From contig CAJTJG010000016.1 in assembly GCA_910576785.1 (NCBI GenBank), positions 1 to 64,000 on the forward strand: a stretch of DNA of 64,000 nt, in the 5' to 3' direction. The notes beneath the pieces were generated by a model. The model was given only the letters and a program-made list of their open reading frames with translations, made no database searches and was not told the origin of the DNA. Shown here one piece after another: positions 26,649 through 36,377 of this stretch. Both the position numbers and the translations under genes were made by a program. Each line of letters begins with the position of its first letter. The first letter of the stretch is position 1. The stretch is from an uncultured Duncaniella sp. GTDB taxonomy: Bacteria; Bacteroidota; Bacteroidia; Bacteroidales; Muribaculaceae.

Positions 26649-28615
26649 TGCGCACGCCGCTCACATCACTGCTGCTTCTCCTCGCTCCCCTCGCAGTCAT
26701 GCAGGGGGCGGAGGTGAGGCACAGCGTGAAGAAACCGTCCGAGGTATTCTCCACAGCCCTGCGCGAGCTCTCCACCCTCCCGGAGGGTGACACCGTCAAC
26801 ATACGCATGATCAAGGCCGATGGCAGGCTCGGATCCGAGGGCTACATGCTCAGCCGTTCGGGCCGTACTGTCACGCTCTCGGCCACCACATTCAAAGGAG
26901 TGCTCTACGGCGCCTTCCACCTCACCTCGCGCCCGGTGCCCGATGCCGACACCACCATCACCGAGATACCGGCCTATCCCGTGCGCATTCTCAACCACTG
27001 GGACAATCTCGACGGCACTATAGAGCGCGGATATGCCGGACGCTCGCTCTGGAAGTGGGACGAACTCCCCGCCACCATCTCCCCGCGCTACGAGGAGTAT
27101 GCACGCCGCTGCGCTGCCACCGGCATCAACGCCACGGTGCTCAACAACGTCAACGCCTCTCCCCTCATCCTCTCCAATGAATATCTGGTCAAAGTCAAAG
27201 CCCTGGCCGATATTTTCAGGAAATACGGCATAAAGGTATACCTCTCCGTCAACTTCGCCTCCCCCATGGCCCTCGACTCGCTCCCTACAGCCGATCCGCT
27301 CGACAAGAGTGTGGGGAAATGGTGGGAGAAGAAGGCCGACGAGATATACTCCCTCATCCCCGACTTCGGAGGCTTTCTTGTAAAGGCCAATTCTGAAGGC
27401 CAGCCGGGCCCTATGGACTTCGGACGCACCCACGCCGATGGCGCCAACATGCTGGCACGCGCCCTCAAGCCCCACGGAGGAGAGGTGATGTGGCGTGCCT
27501 TTGTCTACTCGCCCGTCGATGAAGACCGTGCCAAACAGGCCTACCTCGAATTTCAGCCCCTCGACGACAAGTTCGAGCCCAACGTGACCATCCAGATCAA
27601 AAACGGCCCCATCGACTTCCAGCCTCGCGAAGCCTACAGCCCGCTGTTCGGCGCCATGCCTTCAACACCCGAGATGGTCGAGTTCCAGATCACTCAGGAA
27701 TACCTCGGCCACTCCAACCACATGGCCTTCCTGGCCCCGATGTGGGAGGAATTTTTCGGATTCGTAAAACCCGAGTCGATCACAGCAGTCTCCGCAGTGG
27801 CCAATGTAGGTGACAATGAATGCATGACAGGCCACCCCATGGCCGATGCCAACTGGTGGGCGTTCGGCAGACTGGCATGGGATCCCACTCTCACCTCCCG
27901 CGATATAGCACTCGAATGGCTCAACGCCCGTCTGCTTGACCCGGCCACACCCGACGATGTGCGCCATCGTCTCGCCGACATGCTTGTAGGGAGCCGCGAG
28001 GCAGTGGTAGACTACATGATGCCTCTCGGACTCCACCACATATTCGCCTGGGGCCACCACTACGGCCCGGAGCCATGGTGCGAGATTCCCGGCGCACGCC
28101 CCGACTGGCTCCCCTCCTACTATCATCGCGCCGACTCCGCCGGACTCGGTTTCGACCGCACGGCCACAGGGAGCAACGCCGTCAGTCAGTATCCCGAACC
28201 GCTGCGCTCGCTCTACTCGTTGATCGACGACTGCCCCGAAGAGCTCATACTGTGGTTCCATCACGTACCCTGGACCCACCGCATGAAGTCAGGACGCACT
28301 CTATGGGAGGAACTGTGCCACCGCTACGCCCGTGGCGTGGCCAAGACCGGTGATATGCAGGCCGCATGGCAGGAAGCACGCCCATGGGTAGACCCGGAGA
28401 TATGGGATGATGTGAACCGACGCCTCGTCACCCAGGCCCGCGATGCCCGTTGGTGGAAAGACGCATGTCTGCTATATTTCAGCCAATTCTCCGGCATGCC
28501 CGTCACCCCCGAGGCTCTACCTGTGGAGCATACACTTGACGATCTGATGAAAGTGGACCTCGGCATAGACAACTACACCTGCCCCTCGCCCGCCCTGCTC
28601 AACTCCCAGCGCTGA
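26645..28615 (+). CDS. aguA: GH67 alpha-glucuronidase
   Basis: Removes terminal (4-O-methyl-)glucuronic acid from the non-reducing end of xylo-oligosaccharides. A signal peptide covers about 1-21, so it is probably periplasmic. The family signature LNHWDNLDGTIERGYAGRS starts at 116. By alignment with known GH67 enzymes the acid is E251 in KANSEGQPGP and the bases are D324 in GPIDFQPRE and E352 in QITQEY. At 656 aa it is slightly shorter than many homologues. It follows the GH43 gene with a 4-bp overlap, and the locus ends here. Confidence 0.94.
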   Translation: MMRTPLTSLLLLLAPLAVMQGAEVRHSVKKPSEVFSTALRELSTLPEGDTVNIRMIKADGRLGSEGYMLSRSGRTVTLSATTFKGVLYGAFHLTSRPVPDADTTITEIPAYPVRILNHWDNLDGTIERGYAGRSLWKWDELPATISPRYEEYARRCAATGINATVLNNVNASPLILSNEYLVKVKALADIFRKYGIKVYLSVNFASPMALDSLPTADPLDKSVGKWWEKKADEIYSLIPDFGGFLVKANSEGQPGPMDFGRTHADGANMLARALKPHGGEVMWRAFVYSPVDEDRAKQAYLEFQPLDDKFEPNVTIQIKNGPIDFQPREAYSPLFGAMPSTPEMVEFQITQEYLGHSNHMAFLAPMWEEFFGFVKPESITAVSAVANVGDNECMTGHPMADANWWAFGRLAWDPTLTSRDIALEWLNARLLDPATPDDVRHRLADMLVGSREAVVDYMMPLGLHHIFAWGHHYGPEPWCEIPGARPDWLPSYYHRADSAGLGFDRTATGSNAVSQYPEPLRSLYSLIDDCPEELILWFHHVPWTHRMKSGRTLWEELCHRYARGVAKTGDMQAAWQEARPWVDPEIWDDVNRRLVTQARDARWWKDACLLYFSQFSGMPVTPEALPVEHTLDDLMKVDLGIDNYTCPSPALLNSQR

Positions 28616-28639
28616 CGCGTTGGTAAGATGACAGCGGTG

Positions 28640-28777
28640 TGTCAAAATATAGAAAGATACAAAAGGACGAAGAAGGGACAAAAGTGATAAAATATTAATT
28701 ATCTGTGTAATAATTAATTACTTTTTATCACTTTTGTCCCTTCTTCGTCCTTTTGTATCTTTCTATCAATTATGACA
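28640..28777. repeat. Solo 138-bp hairpin related to the GxxExxY cassette arms
   Basis: Two 44-bp arms (28649-28692 and 28723-28766) are perfect reverse complements (ATAGAAAGATACAAAAGGAC ...), extended outward by TGTCA/TGACA and inward by ATTAATTAT/ATAATTAAT around a 7-nt apex. The string ACAAAAGG(G)AC-AAGAAGG-ACAAAAG is shared with the GxxExxY cassette arms. No gene fits inside. It lies between the convergent ends of the GH67 and dnaX genes and could also stop transcription from both sides. Confidence 0.88.
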
Positions 28778-28793
28778 CAGTCACAATTTTCTG

Positions 28794-30578
28794 TCAGAGC
28801 GAGAGGTCGAAAGTATCGATGAAGTCCTTGAGTATCGGGCGGCTCTCCACCATGTGGGCGAGCACCTGACGTTCGTTCCATGTATGGGGCGATGCCTCAC
28901 CTTCGTTGATCTCCACACCCACGGTTATGCTGTCGTTGGACAGTTTGTCGTGTATGAATGTGAGTATTTCCGGCATGGCCTCCTCCATCTCCTGACGCTG
29001 CTTCTCGTTCTCCACCATCATCTTGAACCGGTCACCCTCGACCCGCGCTGGGAAAGATGCCCGCATGGTGTTGTTGAGTATATGACGTGTGGGATTCAAT
29101 GTCATGAACTCCTGCCACGCACCGTTGAGATCCTCGGGAGTATAACCTTTGTCACGCGGCTGGCTGACAGTACGGGTAGTCGCTACCGTTTCGGTCGGCC
29201 CACCTGCGGCCGACTGGCCGCTCAGCGAGAAAGTCGACGCCGCACCGGGACGTCTCACGGCCCGACGCTGCGGTTGAGGCTGCACGGGTGGTGGTGGCGC
29301 AGGCGCCACGGCAGGTGGCGTGACAGCGGTAGCCGTCGGTTGCACACGGGGCTCCACAGGAGCCGATGACCGGGGGACGGCATGAGCGGCCTGACCGGCC
29401 GATACCGGAGTTGCCGTGGGGGCTGAGGCGGGGGCTATGGGCTGTAATCGCCCCTCTCCTTCCCCGTCATTACCTTGGGGAGAGGGGCTTGACAATTGGC
29501 ATATCCGGGCGAGCGTCAGCTCGACGAGAAACTGCTTGTTGGAGGCCACACGGTAATTCAGATCCGCCTCATTGCACAGATTCATGGCCCGGTATATGAA
29601 CTCCGGGGTACATCGCGCAGACATGCGGGCCATCGATTCGCGGGCTTCATCGTCGGCCTCGAGGAGTACAATGGTGGACGGATGACAGGCCACCATGAGA
29701 TCCCTCATATAGTCAGCCAGACCGTTGATGAAGAAGTGAGAGTCAAACCCATGATCGCGGATCTCCTTGTAGATAAGCCACGAATCGAGCACACGCCCTT
29801 CCAGAAAACAGTCGAGCAACCGGTTGTAGTAATTGAAGTCGAGCACATTGAGATTCTCGATAGCGCTCTGATAGGTGATATTGCCGCGCGATGATGCCGC
29901 CACCTGGTCAAAGATCGAGAGCGCATCGCGCATGGCACCGTCAGCCTTGCGGGCTATGACATTGAGAGCCGCAGGTTCGGCAGTGAACCCCTCCTGCTCC
30001 GCCACATACGACAGATGTTCTATCATGTCGCGGATAGTGATGCGGTTGAAGTCATAGATCTGACAGCGCGACAGGATCGTAGGGATGATCTTGTGCTTCT
30101 CGGTGGTGGCGAGGATGAATATCACATAGCTTGGCGGCTCCTCCAGGGTCTTGAGGAAGGCATTGAATGCCGAGGGGGAGAGCATATGTACCTCATCGAC
30201 TATGAACACACGGTAGCGCCCCATGGAGGGAGGCACCTGTACCTGATCCACAAGCTCTCGTATGGCATCCACGCCATTGTTTGACGCCGCGTCGAGCTCG
30301 ATGATATTCATGGAATTACCACGGTTGAAAGCCTCACACGACTCACAGCTGTTGCAAGCTTCTCCATCGGGAGTGGGATGCAGACAGTTGATGGTCTTGG
30401 CAAAGATGCGCGCGCATGATGTCTTGCCTACCCCTCTCGACCCGCAGAAAAGATAACTGTGGGCCAGACGGCCGGTAGAGATAGCGTTGCGCAGGGTGGC
30501 GGTCAGAGCTTTCTGGCCTACGACACTCGCAAATGTCGCCGGTCGGTACTTCCGCGCCGAAACTACGTAATGATCCAT
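28794..30578 (-). CDS. dnaX: DNA polymerase III subunit gamma/tau
   Basis: AAA+ clamp-loader ATPase of the replisome, 594 aa from the ATG at 30578 (MDHYVVSARKYRP is the family start). Walker A GSRGVGKT is at 46-53, zinc-binding cysteines at C65, C75, C78 and C81, Walker B-type DEVH at 128-131 and the LEEPPS sensor region at 145-150. After the third domain comes a long Pro/Ala-rich linker (about 370-470) and a C-terminal tau-like domain. The linker DNA includes a 39-bp palindrome at 29450-29488. No programmed frameshift slippery site was identified. Confidence 0.96.
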   Translation of the reverse strand: MDHYVVSARKYRPATFASVVGQKALTATLRNAISTGRLAHSYLFCGSRGVGKTSCARIFAKTINCLHPTPDGEACNSCESCEAFNRGNSMNIIELDAASNNGVDAIRELVDQVQVPPSMGRYRVFIVDEVHMLSPSAFNAFLKTLEEPPSYVIFILATTEKHKIIPTILSRCQIYDFNRITIRDMIEHLSYVAEQEGFTAEPAALNVIARKADGAMRDALSIFDQVAASSRGNITYQSAIENLNVLDFNYYNRLLDCFLEGRVLDSWLIYKEIRDHGFDSHFFINGLADYMRDLMVACHPSTIVLLEADDEARESMARMSARCTPEFIYRAMNLCNEADLNYRVASNKQFLVELTLARICQLSSPSPQGNDGEGEGRLQPIAPASAPTATPVSAGQAAHAVPRSSAPVEPRVQPTATAVTPPAVAPAPPPPVQPQPQRRAVRRPGAASTFSLSGQSAAGGPTETVATTRTVSQPRDKGYTPEDLNGAWQEFMTLNPTRHILNNTMRASFPARVEGDRFKMMVENEKQRQEMEEAMPEILTFIHDKLSNDSITVGVEINEGEASPHTWNERQVLAHMVESRPILKDFIDTFDLSL

Positions 30579-30648
30579 GAATATGGTATTGGAAATGAGA
30601 TTTTGACTGGTTGAGGAGTAGATGCGGAGGAGATGGCGGTCACGTCTC

Positions 30649-31608
30649 TCAGCTCTGCACTGTGAGCAGCTTGACCGGACCGATAGCGCTGAGCGACTGC
30701 ATGGTGGCAGGGAAAAGCAGCGTGTCGCCACGGCGTATGGGGAATGAAGTCATGGCCGAAGTATCGAGCACAGCGCCCTCACCCTCCGTGCATATCACTA
30801 TGGTGAACGAGTCCCTCGACCTGACGATCGGACAATTCTGTCCGGCCTTGGCCTCGAGAAGTCTTACGATGAAATACTTGCACTCGGCCAGAATATCGTC
30901 GGCAGGTTCCGACTTATATGTAGGATAGACCGTATAGTCGATGGCGTCGCGTGCCTGCTCCGTATGGAGCTCGCGCGGATTGCCATCCTTGTCGCGGCGG
31001 TCATAGTCATAGATACGGTATGTGATGTCGCTCGTCTGCTGTATCTCCGCAAGAAGATTGCCTGCTCCGATGGCATGTATGCGGCCGGCAGGCAGGAAGA
31101 ATGTATCGCCTGGAGCCGACTCATAGCAGTCTATCACATCCATCAGCGTATTGTCGGCCACACGGAGCTCATACTCCTTGGGCGTGATCTTTTCACGGAG
31201 TCCGGCATAGATGCGTGCCCCGGGGGCGGTGTCGATGATATGCCACATCTCGGTCTTGCCGGGACAGCCGTGACGCTCCATAGCCAGAGCGTCGTCCGGA
31301 TGCACCTGCACCGAGAGATCGTCGCGTGCATCTATCAGTTTGATCAGCAGAGGAAACGAGTTGCCATAGGTGCGGAAGTTGCGGTGCCCCATCAGCTCGG
31401 CCCCAAACATCTCGACAAGCTCGTTGAGGGTCTTGCCTTCATACGGACCACGGTCCACCACGGAGACATGTCCCGGCACGGCCGAGATCTCCCAGCTCTC
31501 CCCTACTCCCTGCGGAGCGGAATGGATTCGTTTGAACGGAGCTATACGGTCACCACCCCAGATGACAGTCTTAAGATACGGGGCGAAATGAAATGGTTGG
31601 TTCAGCAT
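30649..31608 (-). CDS. manA: Mannose-6-phosphate isomerase, class I
   Basis: Zinc-dependent isomerase interconverting mannose-6-phosphate and fructose-6-phosphate, feeding GDP-sugar synthesis. The 319-aa cupin protein shows the expected zinc ligands Q101 and H103 (VQVHPDD), E120 (KTEMWH) and H178 (GRIHAIGAG). It is of the shorter bacterial type. It lies 33 bp downstream of a conserved hypothetical gene and 70 bp upstream of dnaX. Confidence 0.93.
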   Translation of the reverse strand: MLNQPFHFAPYLKTVIWGGDRIAPFKRIHSAPQGVGESWEISAVPGHVSVVDRGPYEGKTLNELVEMFGAELMGHRNFRTYGNSFPLLIKLIDARDDLSVQVHPDDALAMERHGCPGKTEMWHIIDTAPGARIYAGLREKITPKEYELRVADNTLMDVIDCYESAPGDTFFLPAGRIHAIGAGNLLAEIQQTSDITYRIYDYDRRDKDGNPRELHTEQARDAIDYTVYPTYKSEPADDILAECKYFIVRLLEAKAGQNCPIVRSRDSFTIVICTEGEGAVLDTSAMTSFPIRRGDTLLFPATMQSLSAIGPVKLLTVQS

Positions 31609-31641
31609 TGTAAGTTCTCTCTGTCTATGTTAGGATTCGGT

Positions 31642-32169
31642 TCACAGCATATTGAGCGCGGATAGCAGCTCGAGCGCCTCGTGCGGCGACAGCGAACGAC
31701 GGCTCATCAGAGCCGAGGCGAAATCGTGGGCCACGGACTGGACACCGCGGTGGGCAAAGACACGCGACAGATAATTGTAATTCTTGTCAAAGAGGCGTTC
31801 TATCTCGTCATCCTCCAGCTGGCAGGAGTCGTGACCCTCGCTCGCGGCAAGCGTGCGCATGAACGTGAGCAGATCGGAGGGTACTGCCGACCGGCGGTTC
31901 ACCACATAGCGGCACATCACATTGGCCATGAGCATCGAGATGCCGAGATTGTAATTCTTGAGCATCTGATTCCAGGCCGCCTTGGCCGAGACGCCGGGAT
32001 TGCCGGCAAAATAGAATTCCTGTGACAGTGCCACAGTATCGTTGGGATCCTCGCTGTCAAGATCGATCCCGGCAAGAAGACCCTCGCCGTCATATATGAT
32101 CAGCCCTATGGCTGCACCGGTCGCGCCATAGGCGCGGTCGGACTCATCGCTATATCTCAGTGTGTCCAT
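31642..32169 (-). CDS. Conserved hypothetical protein, 175 aa
   Basis: The ATG at 32169 gives MDTLRYSDESDRAYGATG; an in-frame upstream start would add an unrelated hydrophobic stretch. The protein appears soluble and mixed alpha/beta, with an N-terminal beta-rich part (AAIGLIIYDGEGLLAGIDLD) and a helical C-terminal half with LSPHEALELLSALNML at the end. No known motif is recognised. It stands between the PorZ-like gene and manA, probably in one transcript. Confidence 0.7.
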   Translation of the reverse strand: MDTLRYSDESDRAYGATGAAIGLIIYDGEGLLAGIDLDSEDPNDTVALSQEFYFAGNPGVSAKAAWNQMLKNYNLGISMLMANVMCRYVVNRRSAVPSDLLTFMRTLAASEGHDSCQLEDDEIERLFDKNYNYLSRVFAHRGVQSVAHDFASALMSRRSLSPHEALELLSALNML

Positions 32170-32223
32170 TCTACTGATTGTAAAAATCTGTTCTTTTTCA
32201 AACAAATAAACAAACAAACAGGC

Positions 32224-34638
32224 CTAATTGATCACAAGGATCTTCGTGGCCACAGCGCCGGTCGAACTCACATCACCCGAAGTGGATGCAAGCACATAAT
32301 ACACGCCGCTCCTCACTCGCTCGCCATTCATGTTGCAACCATCCCACATGGCCGTGCCACCCTCCGAGGTGAGCTGGCTCACGGTATTCATGGCCGAGTC
32401 AACTATCTTGACCATCGAGTCACCCATCAGTCCGGTGATGGTGATCCAGCCCGAATAGTCAGGCTCCACAGGATTGGGATAGGCATACACGTCCGAATAA
32501 TCATCACGCGCCGGCCCTGAGGTAGAGGCGAACTCATAGAGTCCGGAGAATGTTCCCACAAAGACCGAATTGGAATTGGGATCGCAGTATACGGAGGTCA
32601 CCACATTGGAGGGGAGCGAGGAGTTGTCCTTGGTATAGTGAGCCAGGATCTCCGATCCGTCCTCGCTGACGAGGAACAGGCCGGAACCATTCGTGGCAAG
32701 CCATTTGCGGTTGGAGTTGTCGACGGCTATCGAACCGATGCGGTCACTCTCCAGAAGATAGTCGGCATAGTTCGTACCATCGTTGCGGGGCACTTTGACA
32801 CGGTTCACATAGAAGTCGGGACTGAGCATGCGCGAAGGATCGTTGATGGTCACCACACCCTCGGTGGTGCCTATCCATACATGTCCTTTCTTGTCCTGCA
32901 CCGCGCACAGCATGACGGCCGACGAGAACTCCTTGCCGTCCTGATCCGTAAGATGCGGCCAGCGCATCACGGTGTCGTCCGACTGGTCGGCGAGCGTGCC
33001 GTTGTGGCTGTAAGTGAGCAGACGGCCCTCGCCGTCATCAAAAGCTATCGCACAGTTCGTACCGCTGACGGGGAGCACCTGCGACTCCCATCGTGCCAAA
33101 TATTTGCTGAAGTCAAGAAGCACCCAGTCGGCCACAGTCCATGTGGAGGGATCCTTCCTGACCTTGTCGGCTGGAAGCACCATGATGGTGGGATACCTGT
33201 TGTTCAGATCATCGGTGGCTGTGGAGATCCAGAGATTCCCCTTGTCATCAAAACGCAGGGAGGAGGCATAGTTGGAAGAACCGAACTTCGGGAAAGGGGA
33301 GTTGGCACCCGTTATCGAGCCGATCTTCTTACCATCCTTGAGTATATGCACTCCTTTGAGGTATGTGCCCACATAGATACGCCCGGGATCGAATATATCA
33401 TCGGTCACAAATGTAGGGGAGGTGAGACGCTCTCCGTCGGGGAGCACCGAAGGGATACGCTTGATCCCTTCCGAGGATACGTAGTCGGCCGCGAGCAGCA
33501 TATTGGGACTGACGATCGAGCCCAACGGATGCTCTCGTGAGATGGCGAGATTGCAGGTATAGAATCCTTTCCCGTCGTGCGAAGGGAATATATTGCATAT
33601 ATTTCCCGAACTTATGGCTTCGGCGGGGACGCTCTTGTCGCGAAGCACGGTCAGAGCATCGCCGCTTACGGCATATCGGCCCAGACCATCGCTGTCACCG
33701 GCCCAGAGCGACGAGAGTCCGTCATAGGCCGAAAGCTGATTGCCATTGAGAGCCGCGGGCAATGCCACGCCTCCCTCGGGAAGACAGTCGGCATTGAGCG
33801 TATAGTACTTCGACGGGGTATCGCCGCTGAAGAAATAGAGACCATCCTTGCCGCGCAGCAGTTCGGTGGCCTTGATGGAAGTATTGTAGTCAGAAGCCGA
33901 CTGAAGGTCGAGGCGCTGCACTGTACCCCACTTCACGATAGCATAAAAGCGCCCCTGGTCGTCGATACTCTCTATCTTGCTTACGGGTCCACCCTCGGCA
34001 TACACCATGGTGAAAGCGTCGAGTGTGTTGAGGCGCTTGCCATGCTCGGCGGTGAAGACATGATACTTCTTGTCGACAGCATCGTCCATCACCATCACTA
34101 TATGCCGGTCATTGACATCCACACACTTCACCGGACGTGAATATATGCCCGACTCGATCACCCCCTGGGTCGTGGCGTCATACACCACCAGTCCGAAGGC
34201 CGTGGCCACGTATATCCGCCCGTTGTGAAACGACACGTCATTTATCTTCTTGTTGACGTTGACAGCCGCATCCTTTATGTCAGGAAGATTGGACTTGCTC
34301 CCGTCGGGGTATACTATGTCGAGATTGGCATTGTCGTAGGCCACCAGGAGGTAATTATCGTCATAGTTGTAGTAGATATCGCTTATGGCATAGTCTGACA
34401 GGTCACGCCCCCCTTCGAAGAAGCGGGTCTCGTCCGCATCCTTGTCGTAGGAATAGAGCGATCCGCCGGTCACGTAGTAGACCGCACGCGGGGTGTCAAT
34501 GACCTTAGTGAAGTTGCCGAACACGGGATATTGTTTCCACGTGCCCGTGGGAAGACCCGCGAGCGCACTGATGGCCACGGCTATGACAAGGATGGAGGAT
34601 ATCAGTAATCTTCTTATCATATTGTTGTTTCTGATCAT
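32224..34638 (-). CDS. PorZ-like two-lobed beta-propeller protein, secreted
   Basis: An 804-aa exported protein with a signal peptide (about 1-27, ISSILVIAVAISALA) and many short beta-propeller repeats similar to two-component-regulator propellers (NDVSFHNGRIYVATAFGLVVYD; KGHVWIGTTEGVVTIND). The last 75 residues form a Por-secretion-tail-like domain ending GVYYVLASTSG...TKILVIN. This order matches PorZ, which in Porphyromonas works with the type IX secretion system. Whether the host has a working T9SS is not shown here. The start overlaps the rdgB stop by ATGA; a second ATG lies 18 bp in. Confidence 0.78.
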   Translation of the reverse strand: MIRNNNMIRRLLISSILVIAVAISALAGLPTGTWKQYPVFGNFTKVIDTPRAVYYVTGGSLYSYDKDADETRFFEGGRDLSDYAISDIYYNYDDNYLLVAYDNANLDIVYPDGSKSNLPDIKDAAVNVNKKINDVSFHNGRIYVATAFGLVVYDATTQGVIESGIYSRPVKCVDVNDRHIVMVMDDAVDKKYHVFTAEHGKRLNTLDAFTMVYAEGGPVSKIESIDDQGRFYAIVKWGTVQRLDLQSASDYNTSIKATELLRGKDGLYFFSGDTPSKYYTLNADCLPEGGVALPAALNGNQLSAYDGLSSLWAGDSDGLGRYAVSGDALTVLRDKSVPAEAISSGNICNIFPSHDGKGFYTCNLAISREHPLGSIVSPNMLLAADYVSSEGIKRIPSVLPDGERLTSPTFVTDDIFDPGRIYVGTYLKGVHILKDGKKIGSITGANSPFPKFGSSNYASSLRFDDKGNLWISTATDDLNNRYPTIMVLPADKVRKDPSTWTVADWVLLDFSKYLARWESQVLPVSGTNCAIAFDDGEGRLLTYSHNGTLADQSDDTVMRWPHLTDQDGKEFSSAVMLCAVQDKKGHVWIGTTEGVVTINDPSRMLSPDFYVNRVKVPRNDGTNYADYLLESDRIGSIAVDNSNRKWLATNGSGLFLVSEDGSEILAHYTKDNSSLPSNVVTSVYCDPNSNSVFVGTFSGLYEFASTSGPARDDYSDVYAYPNPVEPDYSGWITITGLMGDSMVKIVDSAMNTVSQLTSEGGTAMWDGCNMNGERVRSGVYYVLASTSGDVSSTGAVATKILVIN

Positions 34639-35219
34639 ATGGAATTGGTGGAGAGATAGTCAATGAGTTTGCGGGTAGCGCGTCCGCGATGGCTTATGCT
34701 GTTCTTGTCTTCGGCGCTCATGCGGGCGAACGATACCGCGCTCTCCCTGGGCTTGAACACCGGATCATAGCCGAAGCCACCGTCGCCGTCGGGCACAGGG
34801 AGAATCTCCCCCTCCACGGCACCCTCGAAGGTCAGGGTCTCGCCACCCATTATCAGGGCTATGACGGTGACGAACCGCGCGCTGCGATCAGTCGTCCCTT
34901 CGAGATTTTTCAGCAGAAGCCGCGTGTTGGCCACACTGTCATGACCGGGGCCGGCATAGCGGGCCGAATATACACCCGGAGCACCCCCCAGGGCATCGAC
35001 CATCAGGCCGGTATCATCCGCAAAACAGTCATAACCATACTTTTCCTTCACATACCGAGCCTTCATCAAGGCATTCCCCTCAAGGGTATCGGCTGTCTCC
35101 GGAATATCTTCGTGGCAACCTATCTCTGCAAGCGAGCGCACCGTGAATCGGTCACCTATTATGGCTCTCATCTCGCTGAGTTTATGTTGATTGTTGGTAG
35201 CAAATACTATTTCGCGCAT
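34635..35219 (-). CDS. rdgB: Non-canonical purine NTP pyrophosphatase (RdgB/HAM1)
   Basis: House-cleaning enzyme hydrolysing dITP, XTP and ITP to monophosphates. The ATG at 35219 gives the canonical MREIVFATNNQHK start, with the T/N/K substrate motif at positions 8-13; the upstream TTG-type extension is not homologous. Asp residues D68/D69 in FADDTGL, the GFGYDPVF loop and SHRGRA near the C-terminus are typical. It is 194 aa, of normal length. Confidence 0.95.
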   Translation of the reverse strand: MREIVFATNNQHKLSEMRAIIGDRFTVRSLAEIGCHEDIPETADTLEGNALMKARYVKEKYGYDCFADDTGLMVDALGGAPGVYSARYAGPGHDSVANTRLLLKNLEGTTDRSARFVTVIALIMGGETLTFEGAVEGEILPVPDGDGGFGYDPVFKPRESAVSFARMSAEDKNSISHRGRATRKLIDYLSTNSI

Positions 35220-35300
35220 ATCATCGTGGCAATGAGTGTGGACATTATGTATAATAACGGTCACCGGGGCCGTTTATTGGGAGTACGTCCCAACTTACTG

Positions 35301-35308
35301 CAAATATA
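35301..35308 (-). promoter_or_regulatory. Putative -7 element upstream of rdgB
   Basis: Minus-strand TATATTTG matches TAnnTTTG about 80 bp upstream of the rdgB start and just beyond the acyltransferase stop codon. No good -33 TTTG is seen at the right distance, so it is weaker than other promoters here. Confidence 0.45.
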
Positions 35309-35309
35309 C

Positions 35310-36377
35310 TTACTTTTTCACGATTTTGGACTTCAACCGCGCAAATTTCTTCCCGATACAGTTCCACGACAGGAACGATATCAGCACCACAGCGGCCATC
35401 ACCGTGACAAATGACCATGCCGTGCCGATCGACAAGAGATTGAAATACACGGCAAGCTGTATTATGGGGTAGTGGAAGAGATACATATCGTAGCTCACAT
35501 TGTCATGCCGGCTGATCAGGCGCCCCCAGTGGCCCACCATGGACAACCATATCACCAGCCCTCCCACCACGAACGGCTCGAGCGCTATGGACCACAGATA
35601 GTTCCACCGCATCACACAGAGTCCGGCTATGAATATGGCAAGGATAATCCACCTGTATCTCAGCAGCTTGTCGAGATGATAGTAAGCCATGGCTCCCACA
35701 TAGAAAAACGCGAGCTGGGCAAACAGCTGCCGTCCGAGTATCTGATATATCTCCCTCCCGGTCTCGGCAAAGAGCCACAGGAAAATATAGCGGTATATGA
35801 TGGAGAAGATTATTATGAGTAAAAACATCACGTCACGACCGCCATCCCGCCGCCGCAGCCTGCCCACCAACGCCGCGACCACTATCACACTGAGATACAG
35901 ACACCACTCCACCTTCATGGTCCACAGCGAGCCGTTCACTGCACCTGACACATACCGTCCACCCTCGAACACACCGGGGAGTGTGGGCTCTATGAAGTTC
36001 ATGAACGAGAGGTTGGCCGCCAGATATCTCCACCAGTGCCCCGATGCAAAGTACTCCACCGGCCCAAGCGCCGAGACAAGACACAGTCCCACAGCAAACA
36101 CCAGTACCACAGTAAGATATGGAGGCATGATCCTCAGCACCCGCCTCAATACGAACTCCCTGGCAGAGCTGCACCTCGCATACTCGGGATAGATCAGGAA
36201 GCCGCTCATGGCAAAAAATCCCGACACACCGAATCCGCTCGTCACCGGCCACACGATATCCGAACCTGTGAGCTCATTGAAATGGGCCACAATGACGGAA
36301 AACGCCAGCACGTAGCGTATTGCATCCATATTGTTGTTTGTGCGACGGAGTTTTTCCCGCTGTATGAGGTTGGGCAT
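35310..36377 (-). CDS. Acyltransferase family 3 (OafA/YrhL-type) membrane protein
   Basis: A 355-aa integral membrane acyltransferase with about ten helices. It opens with NNMDAIRYVLAFSVIVAHFNE, the family's first helix with the conserved active-site His, followed by the cytoplasmic Arg-rich segment FVLRRVLRIMPPYL. Such proteins O-acetylate or succinylate surface polysaccharides; the acceptor is unknown. The N-terminal MPNLIQREKLRRTNNN is basic and cytoplasmic. A MITE-like element lies upstream and might separate it from its original promoter. Confidence 0.88.
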   Translation of the reverse strand: MPNLIQREKLRRTNNNMDAIRYVLAFSVIVAHFNELTGSDIVWPVTSGFGVSGFFAMSGFLIYPEYARCSSAREFVLRRVLRIMPPYLTVVLVFAVGLCLVSALGPVEYFASGHWWRYLAANLSFMNFIEPTLPGVFEGGRYVSGAVNGSLWTMKVEWCLYLSVIVVAALVGRLRRRDGGRDVMFLLIIIFSIIYRYIFLWLFAETGREIYQILGRQLFAQLAFFYVGAMAYYHLDKLLRYRWIILAIFIAGLCVMRWNYLWSIALEPFVVGGLVIWLSMVGHWGRLISRHDNVSYDMYLFHYPIIQLAVYFNLLSIGTAWSFVTVMAAVVLISFLSWNCIGKKFARLKSKIVKK

